The notes under the pieces: model-generated | What the model was told of the DNA's origin: nothing | Seen by the model: the letters and a program-made list of their open reading frames with translations, nothing else | Databases searched by the model: none | Part shown: positions 9,097 to 17,059 of the stretch, piece by piece | Layout of the letters: the number at the start of each line of letters is the position of its first letter | How positions within the stretch are numbered: the stretch's first letter is position 1 | Translations under genes and position numbers: made by a program | Assembly (NCBI RefSeq): GCF_025999835.1 | Contig: NZ_AP025628.1 | Coordinates: 2,046,001-2,110,000, forward strand | Direction of reading: 5' to 3' | DNA: 64,000 nucleotides | Source: Caldinitratiruptor microaerophilus | Lineage (GTDB): Bacteria > Bacillota > Sulfobacillia > Symbiobacteriales > ZC4RG38

Positions 9097-10035
9097 TCAG
9101 TAGCCCCGCTGCCGGTCGACCACACCCAGGAGCGGCTCACCGCTCACCCAGCGGCGGTAGTTCTCGAGGAAGACAGGGACGGCATCGGCAGGAACGGTGG
9201 GGCCGGAGCAGTGCGGCGTGATCACGACCCCGGGCAGGTCCCAGAGCGGGCTCTCCGGCGGCAACGGCTCGGTCTCGAAGACGTCGAGGACGGCCAGCCG
9301 GATCCGCCCGGACCGGATCACGTCGGCCAGGGCAGCCTCGTCGACCGTGGCGCCCCGGCCGACGTTCACCAGCACGGCGCCCGGCTTCAGGTTCTCCAGC
9401 ACAGATCGGTCGAACAGGTGGTAGGTCTCCGGGGTGTTCGGGAGGACCAGTACGAGGTAGTCGACCTCCCGGACGAACTCCCGCACGTCCCGCACCGGGA
9501 AGACCCGCTCCGCGAGCGGATGCGGCGCCCCGCTCCGGTTGAGCCCCCGGATCCGCATGCCCAGCGCCTGGCCGAGCCGGGCGATCTCGGTGCCGATCGC
9601 CCCGAGCCCGGCCACGCCGAGAACCCGCCCCATGAGGCGCTCCGGGCGGTGCTGCTTCCACTCGCGGCGCGCCTGCTGCTGGCGGAAGAGATCGATGTGG
9701 TAGGCATGGGCCAGCAGGTGGGCGAAGACGTACTGGGCGATCAGGGGGCCGAAGGGACCCACCATCCGGGTCAGCACCACGCCGTCAGGGATGGGCAGGC
9801 TCATCCACTGCTCCACGCCCGCCCACAGGCTCTGGATCCAGCGCAGGCGGCGGGCGCGCTCCATGGCCTCGGCTGGAAAGCGCCCGGCCAGGAGGATCTC
9901 GGCTTCGGGGCTGAGCGCCGTGGCCTCCTCGGGGGCCGTCGCCCGCAGGATCGGCCCGGGGTAACCGCCTTCGCGCAGGAGACGGACGATCTCGTCGGCT
10001 TCGGTGCGGTGATACACCAGGAGCGTCTCTGCCAC
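9097..10035 (-). CDS. D-2-hydroxyacid dehydrogenase (NAD-binding)
   Basis: A 312-residue D-isomer-specific 2-hydroxyacid dehydrogenase. The NAD-binding motif GVAGLGAIGTEIARLGQALG is central, and NVGRGATVDEAAL and DVFETEPLP are family signatures. The active-site His lies in ITPHCSGPT, where the usual Ala/Thr context differs slightly. GTG at 10035 (VAETLLVYHR) is chosen because GGAGGG sits 6 nt before it; a longer frame upstream lacks homology-like sequence. The substrate is unknown; GhrA-type glyoxylate/hydroxypyruvate reductases are the nearest general match. Confidence 0.85.
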   Translation of the reverse strand: MAETLLVYHRTEADEIVRLLREGGYPGPILRATAPEEATALSPEAEILLAGRFPAEAMERARRLRWIQSLWAGVEQWMSLPIPDGVVLTRMVGPFGPLIAQYVFAHLLAHAYHIDLFRQQQARREWKQHRPERLMGRVLGVAGLGAIGTEIARLGQALGMRIRGLNRSGAPHPLAERVFPVRDVREFVREVDYLVLVLPNTPETYHLFDRSVLENLKPGAVLVNVGRGATVDEAALADVIRSGRIRLAVLDVFETEPLPPESPLWDLPGVVITPHCSGPTVPADAVPVFLENYRRWVSGEPLLGVVDRQRGY

Positions 10036-10106
10036 CTCGAGCCCTCCACCTCCGTGGAACCAAGAAGGGTGCGGCACAGCCGCACCCTTCGTTCGTCCCG
10101 CATCCC

Positions 10107-10183
10107 TGGTGCGAGGGAGTGGACTCGAACCACCGACCTCGCGCTTATCAGGCGCGTGCTCTGACCAGCTGAGCTACCCTCGC
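10107..10183 (-). tRNA. tRNA-Ile (anticodon GAT)
   Basis: On the minus strand the gene folds as a standard cloverleaf: acceptor GCGAGGG/CCCTCGC, D-arm AGCTCAGCTGGTCAGAGC, anticodon loop CTGATAA (anticodon GAT), T-arm with GGTTCGAGTCC, discriminator A and an encoded CCA. No rRNA genes flank it, so it is a solitary copy rather than part of an rrn spacer. Confidence 0.97.
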
Positions 10184-10258
10184 ATGCGGCCGGTCCCCGG
10201 CCGGCGAGGTGCATTTTATCACGTTCCGGCGGCGAATTCAACCGGGTCACGGGCCGGG

Positions 10259-10732
10259 TCACGCCGGGCCGTCCGCGCTCCGAGCCGGTCCGGCCATGGT
10301 CGCCGGTCGGGCCGGGGAAAACCGCCGGTAGACTGCCCGCGCCACGGCGATCAGGCTCCCGTCCCCGTCCGTGATCCGGACGTCCGCCACGAAGATGCGC
10401 CGGCGGGCGCTCAGGATCTCCGCCCGGGCGACCAGGCGTCCCTCCTTCACCGGGGCGATGTACGTGACCGTCAACTCGATCGTGCTGATCGGCTCGTCCG
10501 GCGCGATCAGCCGAAAGGCCGCCGCGGCGGCCGAGTCGGCCAGAGCGCTGATCACCCCGCCGTGGACGACGCCCTGGACCTGCAGGAGCTCAGGCCGGAC
10601 GGGGAGCTCGACCTCCGCGTAGCCGGGACGCTCGGTCAGGACGCGCATTCCGAGGAGATGCCAGAACGGCGAGCGCTCGAAGCCGGTTCCCTCCGTGCTG
10701 GCGGCGTTCAGCGAGTTCAACCTGGCGTACAC
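10259..10732 (-). CDS. PaaI-type hotdog-fold thioesterase
   Basis: A hotdog-fold protein of about 157 residues. It contains FWHLLGMRV, the family motif VVHGGVISALADSAAAAAF with the catalytic region, and ELTVTYIAPVKEGRLVARAEIL for the central strands. It probably hydrolyses acyl- or aryl-CoA thioesters. The start is unsure: GTG at 10732 overlaps its own Shine-Dalgarno-like AGGGG, while TTG at 10720 (LNSLNAAST) is better spaced. It is a single gene, downstream of the 2-hydroxyacid dehydrogenase/tRNA cluster and divergent from the orphan at 10948. Confidence 0.8.
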   Translation of the reverse strand: MYARLNSLNAASTEGTGFERSPFWHLLGMRVLTERPGYAEVELPVRPELLQVQGVVHGGVISALADSAAAAAFRLIAPDEPISTIELTVTYIAPVKEGRLVARAEILSARRRIFVADVRITDGDGSLIAVARAVYRRFSPARPATMAGPARSADGPA

Positions 10733-10947
10733 CCCTGACGTATTCGGTCTGTGGTGAGGGCGGTGCGCGCCTTGGCGGCCGCTTCTCGTTCCAGTACGCC
10801 ACTCGGGGTGCCGGTACCTTCCGGCCCCTGAACGTGCCCGGCTCCTGTGACGGGGCGACGGATCACCAACGGCTGAACCGGGTAGCGGCGGATGGCCGTG
10901 CATACGCTGAGGAAGAACACCGCGCGGAGTCGAAGGAGGGGCCTTCC

Positions 10948-11409
10948 GTGCCGGCCAGCGCATTTCCCTCGTCCGCCCCCACCCTGCAGCCGGTCTCCGT
11001 GAGCCCGACCGCCCGGGTCGTGATCCCGGCGGGCCAGTTCACGTGCCTGACGGGGTTCGTGACCCGGCGCCCGGCCATCGGCATCCCGTTCGCCGGCACC
11101 CACCTGCTCGTCGGGCTGGGCGGGCAGGTCATCGCGAGCCTGGAGAGCACCATCGTGAACCTGGAGGCCCTGGTAGGCCAGTTCGTGACGCTGTGCGGGG
11201 TCAGCCGGGGGGAGATCGAAGGCGTCACCGCCGTCAACGTCACCAGCGCCTTCGCCTCGCCGTTCGGCATCTCTCCCCTGCAGGTGCCCTTCCTTTCGCC
11301 GCTCCTCCAGTGGTTCCTCCTGCAGCAGTTTCTCCTGTCCGCACTGCAGGGCCAGCCGGGCGCGCCCGGCGCGTTGGGAACCCCGGCGGGCCTTCCGTTC
11401 GGCGCCTGA
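10948..11409 (+). CDS. Orphan hypothetical protein with a possible OB-like core
   Basis: A 153-residue protein I do not recognise. GTG at 10948 follows AAGGAGG by about 8 nt, which supports it as a real gene. The N-terminal 25 residues are Ser/Pro-rich. Residues about 25-100 are predicted beta-rich, including ESTIVNLEALVGQFVTLCG and GVTAVNVTSAF, an arrangement reminiscent of small OB folds (inference). The C-terminal part is hydrophobic (LSPLLQWFLLQQFLLSAL) and ends in a Gly/Pro/Ala tail. There is no signal peptide. It is convergent with the molybdoenzyme gene, with only 2 bp between the stop codons. Confidence 0.6.
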   Translation: MPASAFPSSAPTLQPVSVSPTARVVIPAGQFTCLTGFVTRRPAIGIPFAGTHLLVGLGGQVIASLESTIVNLEALVGQFVTLCGVSRGEIEGVTAVNVTSAFASPFGISPLQVPFLSPLLQWFLLQQFLLSALQGQPGAPGALGTPAGLPFGA

Positions 11410-11411
11410 AC

Positions 11412-11984
11412 TCAGTCATCCCAGTACCTCTCCTGCTTCCACGGGTCGCCCCGGCGGTGATACCCGTTCCGCTCCCAGAACCCGAGGCGCTCCTCGTGCA
11501 GGAGCTCGAAGCCCCGTACCCACTTCGCGCTCTTCCAGAAGTACAGGTGGGGGACGACAAGGCGCAGGGGCCAGCCGTGCTCGGGGGTGAGGGGCTCGCC
11601 GTCGGCACGGTCGGCCAGCAGGACGTTCTCCCGCAGGAGGTCCTCGAGAGGCAGGTTCGTGGTGAAGCCGGCCTCGGCGTGCACCAGGACGTGCCGGGCC
11701 TCCGGAAGAGCACCGGCGGCGTCCAGCAGCACCCGGGCGGGAACCCCCTCGAACTCGGTGTCCAGCCGGCTCCAGCGGGTGACGCAGTGGATGTCGACCC
11801 GGACCCGCTCCCTGGGGAGGGCCTGGAACTCTTCCCAGGTCCACGTGCGGGGTTCCTCCACGAGGCCCCACACCCGGAAGGTCCAGGTGGCGAGGTCCAC
11901 CCGGGGCACGTCACCGTGGTGGAGCACCGGCCACTTGCGGGTCACGACCTGCCCCGGGGGGATCCGGGCCCTTTCCTCCCGCAA
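11412..11984 (-). CDS. Sulfite-oxidase-like molybdopterin oxidoreductase
   Basis: A 190-residue protein with the SUOX-type molybdopterin fold, resembling the catalytic half of YedY/MsrP-like proteins. The cysteine in DIHCVTRWS is in the position of the molybdenum ligand. Other family features are FRVWGLVEEPRTWTWEEFQALP and PLRLVVPHLYFWKSAKWVRGFEL. There is no Tat signal, haem domain or dimerisation domain, so it is a short cytoplasmic version. Substrate and electron partner are unknown. It lies just downstream of the sigma-54 activator gene, whose stop is 6 bp upstream. Confidence 0.85.
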   Translation of the reverse strand: MREERARIPPGQVVTRKWPVLHHGDVPRVDLATWTFRVWGLVEEPRTWTWEEFQALPRERVRVDIHCVTRWSRLDTEFEGVPARVLLDAAGALPEARHVLVHAEAGFTTNLPLEDLLRENVLLADRADGEPLTPEHGWPLRLVVPHLYFWKSAKWVRGFELLHEERLGFWERNGYHRRGDPWKQERYWDD

Positions 11985-11990
11985 GTTCTT

Positions 11991-13892
11991 TCACCTCCCG
12001 GTTTCGATTGTACCACCCGCCAGTCCGAGGCGGCGCAGCTTGTTGTACAGTGTGGCCCGGGAGACGCCGAGGAGGCGCGCGGCCCGGGCCCGGTTCCCGC
12101 CGGTCGCCGCCAGCGCCGCCTCGATCGCCTGTCGCTCGGCCGCCTCCGCGGCGCTGCCGAGGGGCAGGACGGCCGCGGCAGCCGCGCGCCCGGACAAAGC
12201 GGCATGCGGCGCCGGGGCAGCGGGCCTCTCCACGGTAGCGGACCTCGCCGCGGGGGCGGGCGGCACCGGCGCGGCCGGATCGGCGACGGCGCGCACCGGC
12301 GGCACGATGCGCGGTGCGGGCGCCCGGGGGCTCGCGTCGGCGGAGGGGGACGGCAGCAGGTGCTCGGGGAGCTGGGCGACGCGGATGATGCCGTCGTCCG
12401 CCAGCACCACCAGCCGCTCGATCACGTTGCGCAGCTCCCGGATGTTGCCGGGCCAGTGGTACCGGAAGAGCGCCTCCATGACCTCCGGCTGCACGCCCAG
12501 GATCCGCCGGTCGTACTTGAGGCTGAACTCCTGCAGGAACTGGTGGATGAGGTCGGGCAGGTCGTCCGGCCGCTCCCGCAGCGGGGGCAGCTCGATGCAG
12601 ATCACGTTCAGCCGGTAGTACAGGTCCGCCCGGAAGGCGCCGCGGCGGACCATCTCCTCGATGTCCCGGTTGGTCGCGGCGATCACCCGGATGTCCACCG
12701 TCTGGGGGCGGGTGCCCCCGACCCGGTAGAAGGTCCGGTCCTGCAGCACCCGGAGGAGCTTCACCTGGATCTCCAGCGGCAGGTCGGCCACCTCGTCCAG
12801 GAAGAGCGTGCCGCCGTGCGCCAGCTCCAGCTTGCCCGGCTTGCCCTTGCGTTCCGCGCCGGTGAAGGCGCCGGGCTCGTACCCGAACAGCTCGCTCTCG
12901 AAGAGCGAGGGGGGGATCGCCCCGCAGTTGATGGCGATGAAGGGCCCCCGGGAGCGGTCGGAGGCGCTGTGGATGGCCTGCGCGAGCAAGTCCTTGCCTA
13001 CCCCGCTCTCGCCGCGGATGAGGACCGTCGCCGACGTGCCGGCCGCCCGGCGCGCCAGCTCCACCGCCCGGCGGACTCCCTCGGCCCGCCCGGTGACCGC
13101 CCGGAAGGGGTCCCCGGCCCCTGCCTGGCGGAACTGCTCGACCCGGGACTGCAGCGCCTGGACCTCCGTCCGGGCCGCCTGGAGCTGCTCGTTCATGCGG
13201 ACGAGCCGCGTCACGTCCTGCTCGACCGAGACCGCGCCGACCACCTGCCCGTCCAGCTCGACGGGCGCCGCGTTGATGATCACGTGCACGTCCGGCCGGG
13301 GCAGGTGGTAGCCCTGCCGCACCGAGGTCCCGTGCCGGATCGCCTTGAGGCTCCAGAGGTCCTCCGGCCGGAAGAAGGAGGCCAGGGGGCGGCCCAGGAT
13401 CGCCTGGGGGGAGATCCCGTAGAGGCGCTCGGCGGTCTCGTTCCAGGCGACCACGTTGCCCTCGCCGTCGATGATCGAGATCGCGTGCTCGCTCAGCGTG
13501 AGCACCGAGCGGAACCGGGCCTCCAGCAGGGCCAGGTTTCGGGCCACCCAGACGCCGAGGTCGGCAGGGTCGACCGCCCCGCGCACCTGCCCGTCCTCCC
13601 CCACCAGTACGGAGAAGCCCTCGTAGAGCGACGGGTCGGTGAGGTCGTCCAGGCTGAGGCCGCGGCGGACCGTCACCGGGCGCCAGGGCAGGTCGGCCGC
13701 GGCCCGTTCGTCGCGCCCACCGAGCAGGGGCAGGAGGGCGACCCTCCGCGCGGCGCCGGACGGGAGCCCGTCACGCAGGAGCACCACCACGGGCGCATCG
13801 CTCTCCCGGATGGCCCGGACGGGAGCATGGGCGTCGACGGAGACCACCCGGCGTACGGGAATCGTGGCGGGGTCAGGGCGGAGATACGTCAT
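11991..13892 (-). CDS. Sigma-54-dependent enhancer-binding protein with a PAS domain (RocR/BkdR type)
   Basis: A 633-residue activator. Residues 1-120 form an unassigned N-terminal region; 121-230 a PAS domain (ISIIDGEGNVVAWNETAERLYGI); 231-257 a coiled-coil linker; 265-500 the AAA+ domain with Walker A GESGVGKD (294-301), the sigma-54-contact loop GAFTGA (341-346) and Walker B LFLDEVAD (363-370); 512-580 a Pro/Ala linker; 584-628 a Fis-type HTH (NRARAARLLGVSRATLYNKL). It is divergent from rocA, whose promoter is a consensus sigma-54 site, so control of the proline operon is likely. The lpd-bkd operon is a second candidate target. The signal sensed is unknown. Confidence 0.92.
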   Translation of the reverse strand: MTYLRPDPATIPVRRVVSVDAHAPVRAIRESDAPVVVLLRDGLPSGAARRVALLPLLGGRDERAAADLPWRPVTVRRGLSLDDLTDPSLYEGFSVLVGEDGQVRGAVDPADLGVWVARNLALLEARFRSVLTLSEHAISIIDGEGNVVAWNETAERLYGISPQAILGRPLASFFRPEDLWSLKAIRHGTSVRQGYHLPRPDVHVIINAAPVELDGQVVGAVSVEQDVTRLVRMNEQLQAARTEVQALQSRVEQFRQAGAGDPFRAVTGRAEGVRRAVELARRAAGTSATVLIRGESGVGKDLLAQAIHSASDRSRGPFIAINCGAIPPSLFESELFGYEPGAFTGAERKGKPGKLELAHGGTLFLDEVADLPLEIQVKLLRVLQDRTFYRVGGTRPQTVDIRVIAATNRDIEEMVRRGAFRADLYYRLNVICIELPPLRERPDDLPDLIHQFLQEFSLKYDRRILGVQPEVMEALFRYHWPGNIRELRNVIERLVVLADDGIIRVAQLPEHLLPSPSADASPRAPAPRIVPPVRAVADPAAPVPPAPAARSATVERPAAPAPHAALSGRAAAAAVLPLGSAAEAAERQAIEAALAATGGNRARAARLLGVSRATLYNKLRRLGLAGGTIETGR

Positions 13893-13911
13893 GCCGGCGA
13901 CCTCCCCGCGG

Positions 13912-13960
13912 GGTGTCTAACGATCTATACGTCCAGGGAATTCGACACGGCCGGTGTCTA
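13912..13960. promoter_or_regulatory. Candidate activator sites between the activator gene and rocA
   Basis: GGTGTCTA occurs twice as a direct repeat (13912-13919 and 13953-13960, 41 bp apart, close to four helical turns). The second copy overlaps an inverted repeat, GACAC-N5-GTGTC (13944-13958). CGATCTATACGTC at 13921-13933 matches a sequence upstream of the lpd-bkd promoter. These lie 80-125 bp upstream of the -24 box, the usual distance for enhancer sites. Function is inferred. Confidence 0.45.
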
Positions 13961-14037
13961 TTCCTTGATACATTTCGAGCCAGCCGCGCCGGGTCGTGGA
14001 GCCCAGTACAGAGCGAGCCACGTCCACGCCGCATGAC

Positions 14038-14054
14038 TGGCACGATCCTTGCTA
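14038..14054 (+). promoter_or_regulatory. Consensus sigma-54 -24/-12 promoter of the proline operon
   Basis: TGGCACGATCCTTGCTA is an exact match to TGGCACG-N4-TTGCW, preceded by a pyrimidine as in the extended consensus. Transcription would start near 14064, about 95 nt before the rocA start codon. A TGCTACACT extended -10-like sequence overlaps the -12 element but has no -35 partner. Confidence 0.9.
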
Positions 14055-14131
14055 CACTGTGTCGTGGCCCCCACATCCGGTCCGGGGGACCTGCCGAGAG
14101 ACCGGGGCGGCCGCCCACGCGGCCGGTGTGC

Positions 14132-14151
14132 CCCGGAACGGTTCCGGGAGG
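14132..14151 (+). promoter_or_regulatory. Leader hairpin overlapping the rocA ribosome binding site
   Basis: CCCGGAA and TTCCGGG form a 7-bp stem with a CGG loop. The 3' arm includes the first three bases of the GGGAGG ribosome binding site at 14146-14151. It could reduce initiation at rocA. Whether this matters in the cell is unknown. Confidence 0.4.
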
Positions 14152-14159
14152 TGTGGCAC

Positions 14160-15716
14160 GTGGCGGTTGCAGAGTTCCGGAACGAACCGGCCACCGACTT
14201 CGGCCGCGAGGAGAACCGCCGGGCGTACGAGGCGGCGATCCGGAAGGTCGAGTCGCAGTTCGGCCGGGACTACCCCCTCATCATCGGCGGCGAACGCGTG
14301 ACCACCGCGGAGAAGATCGTCTCGCGCAACCCGGCGGCGCCCTCCGAGGTCGTCGGCACCACCGGCAAGGCCGGTCCGGCCGAGGTCGACCGCGCGCTGG
14401 AGGCGGCCCGCAAGGCCTTCGAGACGTGGAGCCGCACGGATCCCCTGGCGCGGGCCCGGATCCTGTGGAAGGCGGCGGCCATCATGCGGCGCCGCAAGCA
14501 CGAGCTGAGCGCCACCATGACCGTGGAGGTCGGCAAGACCTGGCCGGAGGCAGATGCGGACACGGCGGAGGCCATCGACTTCCTCGAGTTCTACGGGCGC
14601 GAGATGGCCCGGCTGGCCCAGGCGCAGCCCCTGACCCGCCTGATGGGCGAGGACAACGAGGTCTACTACCTGCCCCTCGGTGTGGGCGTGATCCACTCGC
14701 CCTTCAACTTCCCGCTGGCGATCCTCACGGGGATGACCTCCGCGGCCATCGTGGCCGGGAACACCGTGCTGGTCAAGCCCTCGGTCCACACGCCGGTCAT
14801 CGCCGCGAAGTTCTTCGAGATCCTCGAAGAGGCAGGGCTGCCGCCCGGGGTGGCCAACTACGTCCCCGGCGATCCGGCGGAGATCGGCGAGATGCTCACC
14901 ACCGACCCCCGGATTCACTTCGTCAGCTTCACCGGGTCGGCGGCGGTGGGCGCGAAGATCCACGAGCAGGCGGCCCGGGTGCAGCCGGGGCAGCGGTTCC
15001 TCCGTCGGGTCGTGGCCGAGATGGGCGGCAAGGACGCCATCATCGTGGACTCGGAGGTGGACGTGGACGAGGCCGTGCTGGGCATCGTCACCTCCGCCTT
15101 CGGCTTCGGGGGCCAGAAGTGCTCGGCGTGCTCACGGGCGATCGTCCTCGAGGACCGCTACGACGAGGTCCTGGAGAAGGTGACGAAGGCGGCCCAGGCC
15201 CTGCGCCTCGGCGACCCGCGGCGGCCGGAGGTCCAGATGGGACCGGTCGGCTCCGAGGCGGCGTACCGGCGGGTTCTGGAGTACATCCAGATCGGCCGGG
15301 GCGAGGGCCGCCTGGTGACCGGCGGCGGGGCGCCGGAAGGGCTCGGCGACGGCTACTTCGTCTCGCCGACGATCTTCGCGGACGTGGACCCGCACGCCCG
15401 GATCGCCCAGGAGGAGATCTTCGGCCCGGTGCTGGCGTTCTTCAAGGCCGGCAGTTTCGAGGAGGCCGTCGCCATCGCCAACGACACGCAGTACGGCCTC
15501 ACCGGGTCCGTGTACAGCCGCAACCGGGCCAACCTGGAGTACGCCCGGCGGGAGTTCCACGTCGGCAACCTGTACTTCAACCGCAAGTGCACGGGCGCCC
15601 TCGTCGGAGTGCACCCCTTCGGCGGCTTCAAGATGTCCGGCACCGATTCGAAGGCCGGCGGACGGGACTACCTCCTTCTCTTCACGCAGGCGAAGAGCGT
15701 GTCCGAGAAGTTCTGA
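14160..15716 (+). CDS. rocA: 1-pyrroline-5-carboxylate dehydrogenase
   Basis: A 518-residue aldehyde dehydrogenase of the RocA/PruA group, oxidising glutamate semialdehyde to glutamate with NAD+. Visible signatures are SPFNFPLAILTGMTSAAIVAGNT, the catalytic Glu in AEMGGKDAI, the nucleophile Cys in GFGGQKCSACSRA, and EEIFGPVLAFFKAG. The C-terminal FNRKCTGALVGVHPFGGFKMSGT is typical of P5C dehydrogenases. GTG at 14160 follows GGGAGG by 8 nt. It is the first gene of an operon with an ABC transporter and proline dehydrogenase, which confirms the pathway. Confidence 0.95.
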   Translation: MAVAEFRNEPATDFGREENRRAYEAAIRKVESQFGRDYPLIIGGERVTTAEKIVSRNPAAPSEVVGTTGKAGPAEVDRALEAARKAFETWSRTDPLARARILWKAAAIMRRRKHELSATMTVEVGKTWPEADADTAEAIDFLEFYGREMARLAQAQPLTRLMGEDNEVYYLPLGVGVIHSPFNFPLAILTGMTSAAIVAGNTVLVKPSVHTPVIAAKFFEILEEAGLPPGVANYVPGDPAEIGEMLTTDPRIHFVSFTGSAAVGAKIHEQAARVQPGQRFLRRVVAEMGGKDAIIVDSEVDVDEAVLGIVTSAFGFGGQKCSACSRAIVLEDRYDEVLEKVTKAAQALRLGDPRRPEVQMGPVGSEAAYRRVLEYIQIGRGEGRLVTGGGAPEGLGDGYFVSPTIFADVDPHARIAQEEIFGPVLAFFKAGSFEEAVAIANDTQYGLTGSVYSRNRANLEYARREFHVGNLYFNRKCTGALVGVHPFGGFKMSGTDSKAGGRDYLLLFTQAKSVSEKF

Positions 15717-15782
15717 GAGAACACAGCCGCGGGAACGGCCGGAGCTCTGAGCTCCGCCAAACATAAAAGGGGGTCATCGCAG

Positions 15783-16997
15783 GTGTCCAAGGTACGTCGC
15801 GTCGTCACAGCCCTGGGACTGGCCGCGGCCGTCGCCCTGGCAGCGGGCTGCGGCGGCGGGGGTGGATCCGGCGGGCAGCCGTCCGGGAGCCAGGCCCAGG
15901 GCGGCGGATCGGGCGGCGGGGAGGCCGCCGGGACCATCCGCATCGGGGTCCAGGGGCCGCTCACCGGGAACTATGCGTACGAAGGTACGGGGTTCGTGCG
16001 GGCCATCACCATGCTGGCCGACGAGATCAACCAGGCCGGCGGCGTGAACGGAAAGAAGATCGAGATCCTCAAGGAGGACGACAAGGGCGACCCGAAGGAG
16101 GCCGCGCTGGCCGCACAGAAGCTCGTCAGCCAGAAGGTCGTCGCCGTCGTCGGCAGCTACTCCTCCAGCGCCACCGAGCCCGCCCAGCAGATCTACGCCG
16201 ACGCCGGCATCCTTCACATCACTCCCTCCTCCACCGCCACCAAGCTCAGCGAGAAGGGCATCAAGACGTTCTTCCGCACCGCCTTCATCGACGACGCTCA
16301 GGGTCGCTTCGCGGCGAACTTCCTGGTGAAGGAACTGGGGAAGCAGAAGATCGCCCTGGTGCACGACAACTCCACGTACGCCAAGGGCCTGGCCGAGTGG
16401 ACGAAGAAGTACGTCGAGGAGAACGGCGCGCAGGTCGTGTTCTTCGACGCCCTGAACCCCAAGGAGAAGGACTTCAGCCCGCTCCTCACCAAGCTGAAGG
16501 GCACCCAGCCCGACGCCATCTTCTTCACCGGCTACTTCTCCGAGGGCGGGCTCCTGCTGAAGCAGGCCCGTGACCTGGGGATCGAGGCCACCTTCGCGGC
16601 CGGCAACGCGAACAACAACCCCGAGTTCTTCAAGATCGCCGGCAAGGACCTGGCCAAGCAGGCGATCATCGTCTCCGAGCCCATGCCGGTCGACCTCGCC
16701 GCCCAGAACCCCGACGCCAAGAAGTTCATCGACAGCTACAAGCAGAAGTACGGCGAGGAGCCGGGCAGCGTGTGGATCGTCTCGGCCGCCGACGCCTTCC
16801 GGGTGATCGTCGAGGCCATCACGAAGACCGGCAAGACGGACGGCAAGGCGCTGGCCGAGTACCTGCACACCCAGCTGAAGGACTTCCCGGGCCTGACCGG
16901 ACCGATCAACTTCAACGAGAAGGGCGACCGCACCGGCACCATCCACCGCGCCTACACCTTCGACGACAACGGAACCCTCGTCCCCTTCAAGAAGTGA
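15783..16997 (+). CDS. livK: Branched-chain amino acid type ABC transporter substrate-binding lipoprotein
   Basis: A 404-residue type I periplasmic-binding-fold receptor. The signal peptide ends in a lipobox (ALAAGC, Cys near residue 23), followed by a Gly/Ser-rich tether to about residue 48, so the mature protein is membrane-anchored. The core starts TIRIGVQGPLTGNYAYEGTGF and contains VVGSYSSSATEPAQQIYADAGI, as in LivJ/LivK. GTG at 15783 is preceded by AAAAGGGGGT with 8-nt spacing. It sits between rocA and livHMGF and upstream of proline dehydrogenase, so proline or a related amino acid is a more likely ligand than leucine (inference). Confidence 0.9.
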   Translation: MSKVRRVVTALGLAAAVALAAGCGGGGGSGGQPSGSQAQGGGSGGGEAAGTIRIGVQGPLTGNYAYEGTGFVRAITMLADEINQAGGVNGKKIEILKEDDKGDPKEAALAAQKLVSQKVVAVVGSYSSSATEPAQQIYADAGILHITPSSTATKLSEKGIKTFFRTAFIDDAQGRFAANFLVKELGKQKIALVHDNSTYAKGLAEWTKKYVEENGAQVVFFDALNPKEKDFSPLLTKLKGTQPDAIFFTGYFSEGGLLLKQARDLGIEATFAAGNANNNPEFFKIAGKDLAKQAIIVSEPMPVDLAAQNPDAKKFIDSYKQKYGEEPGSVWIVSAADAFRVIVEAITKTGKTDGKALAEYLHTQLKDFPGLTGPINFNEKGDRTGTIHRAYTFDDNGTLVPFKK

Positions 16998-17014
16998 CGT
17001 CATCCCCGGCATGA

Positions 17015-17045
17015 GCCCCGGGCCCGGCAGCGACGGGCCCGGGGC
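17015..17045 (+). terminator. Intercistronic hairpin between livK and livH
   Basis: A perfect 12-bp GC-only stem (GCCCCGGGCCCG / CGGGCCCGGGGC) with a 7-nt loop and no T tract lies 18 bp after livK. It probably attenuates transcription or protects the livK mRNA 3' end, giving more binding protein than permease. Confidence 0.55.
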
Positions 17046-17059
17046 CGGCCCCGGGAGGG

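Noticed and set aside
10107-10183. tRNA-Ile as an integration site
   Set aside because: No integrase gene and no repeat of the tRNA 3' end were seen in the window.
11043-14036. A plus-strand open frame of nearly 1,000 codons opposite the sigma-54 activator
   Set aside because: It is antisense to clear AAA+, PAS and Fis domains, and its composition is typical of a shadow frame in 70 % G+C DNA.
14050-14058. TGCTACACT as a sigma-A extended -10 for rocA
   Set aside because: It overlaps the exact sigma-54 -12 element, has no -35 partner, and the next-door gene encodes a sigma-54 activator.
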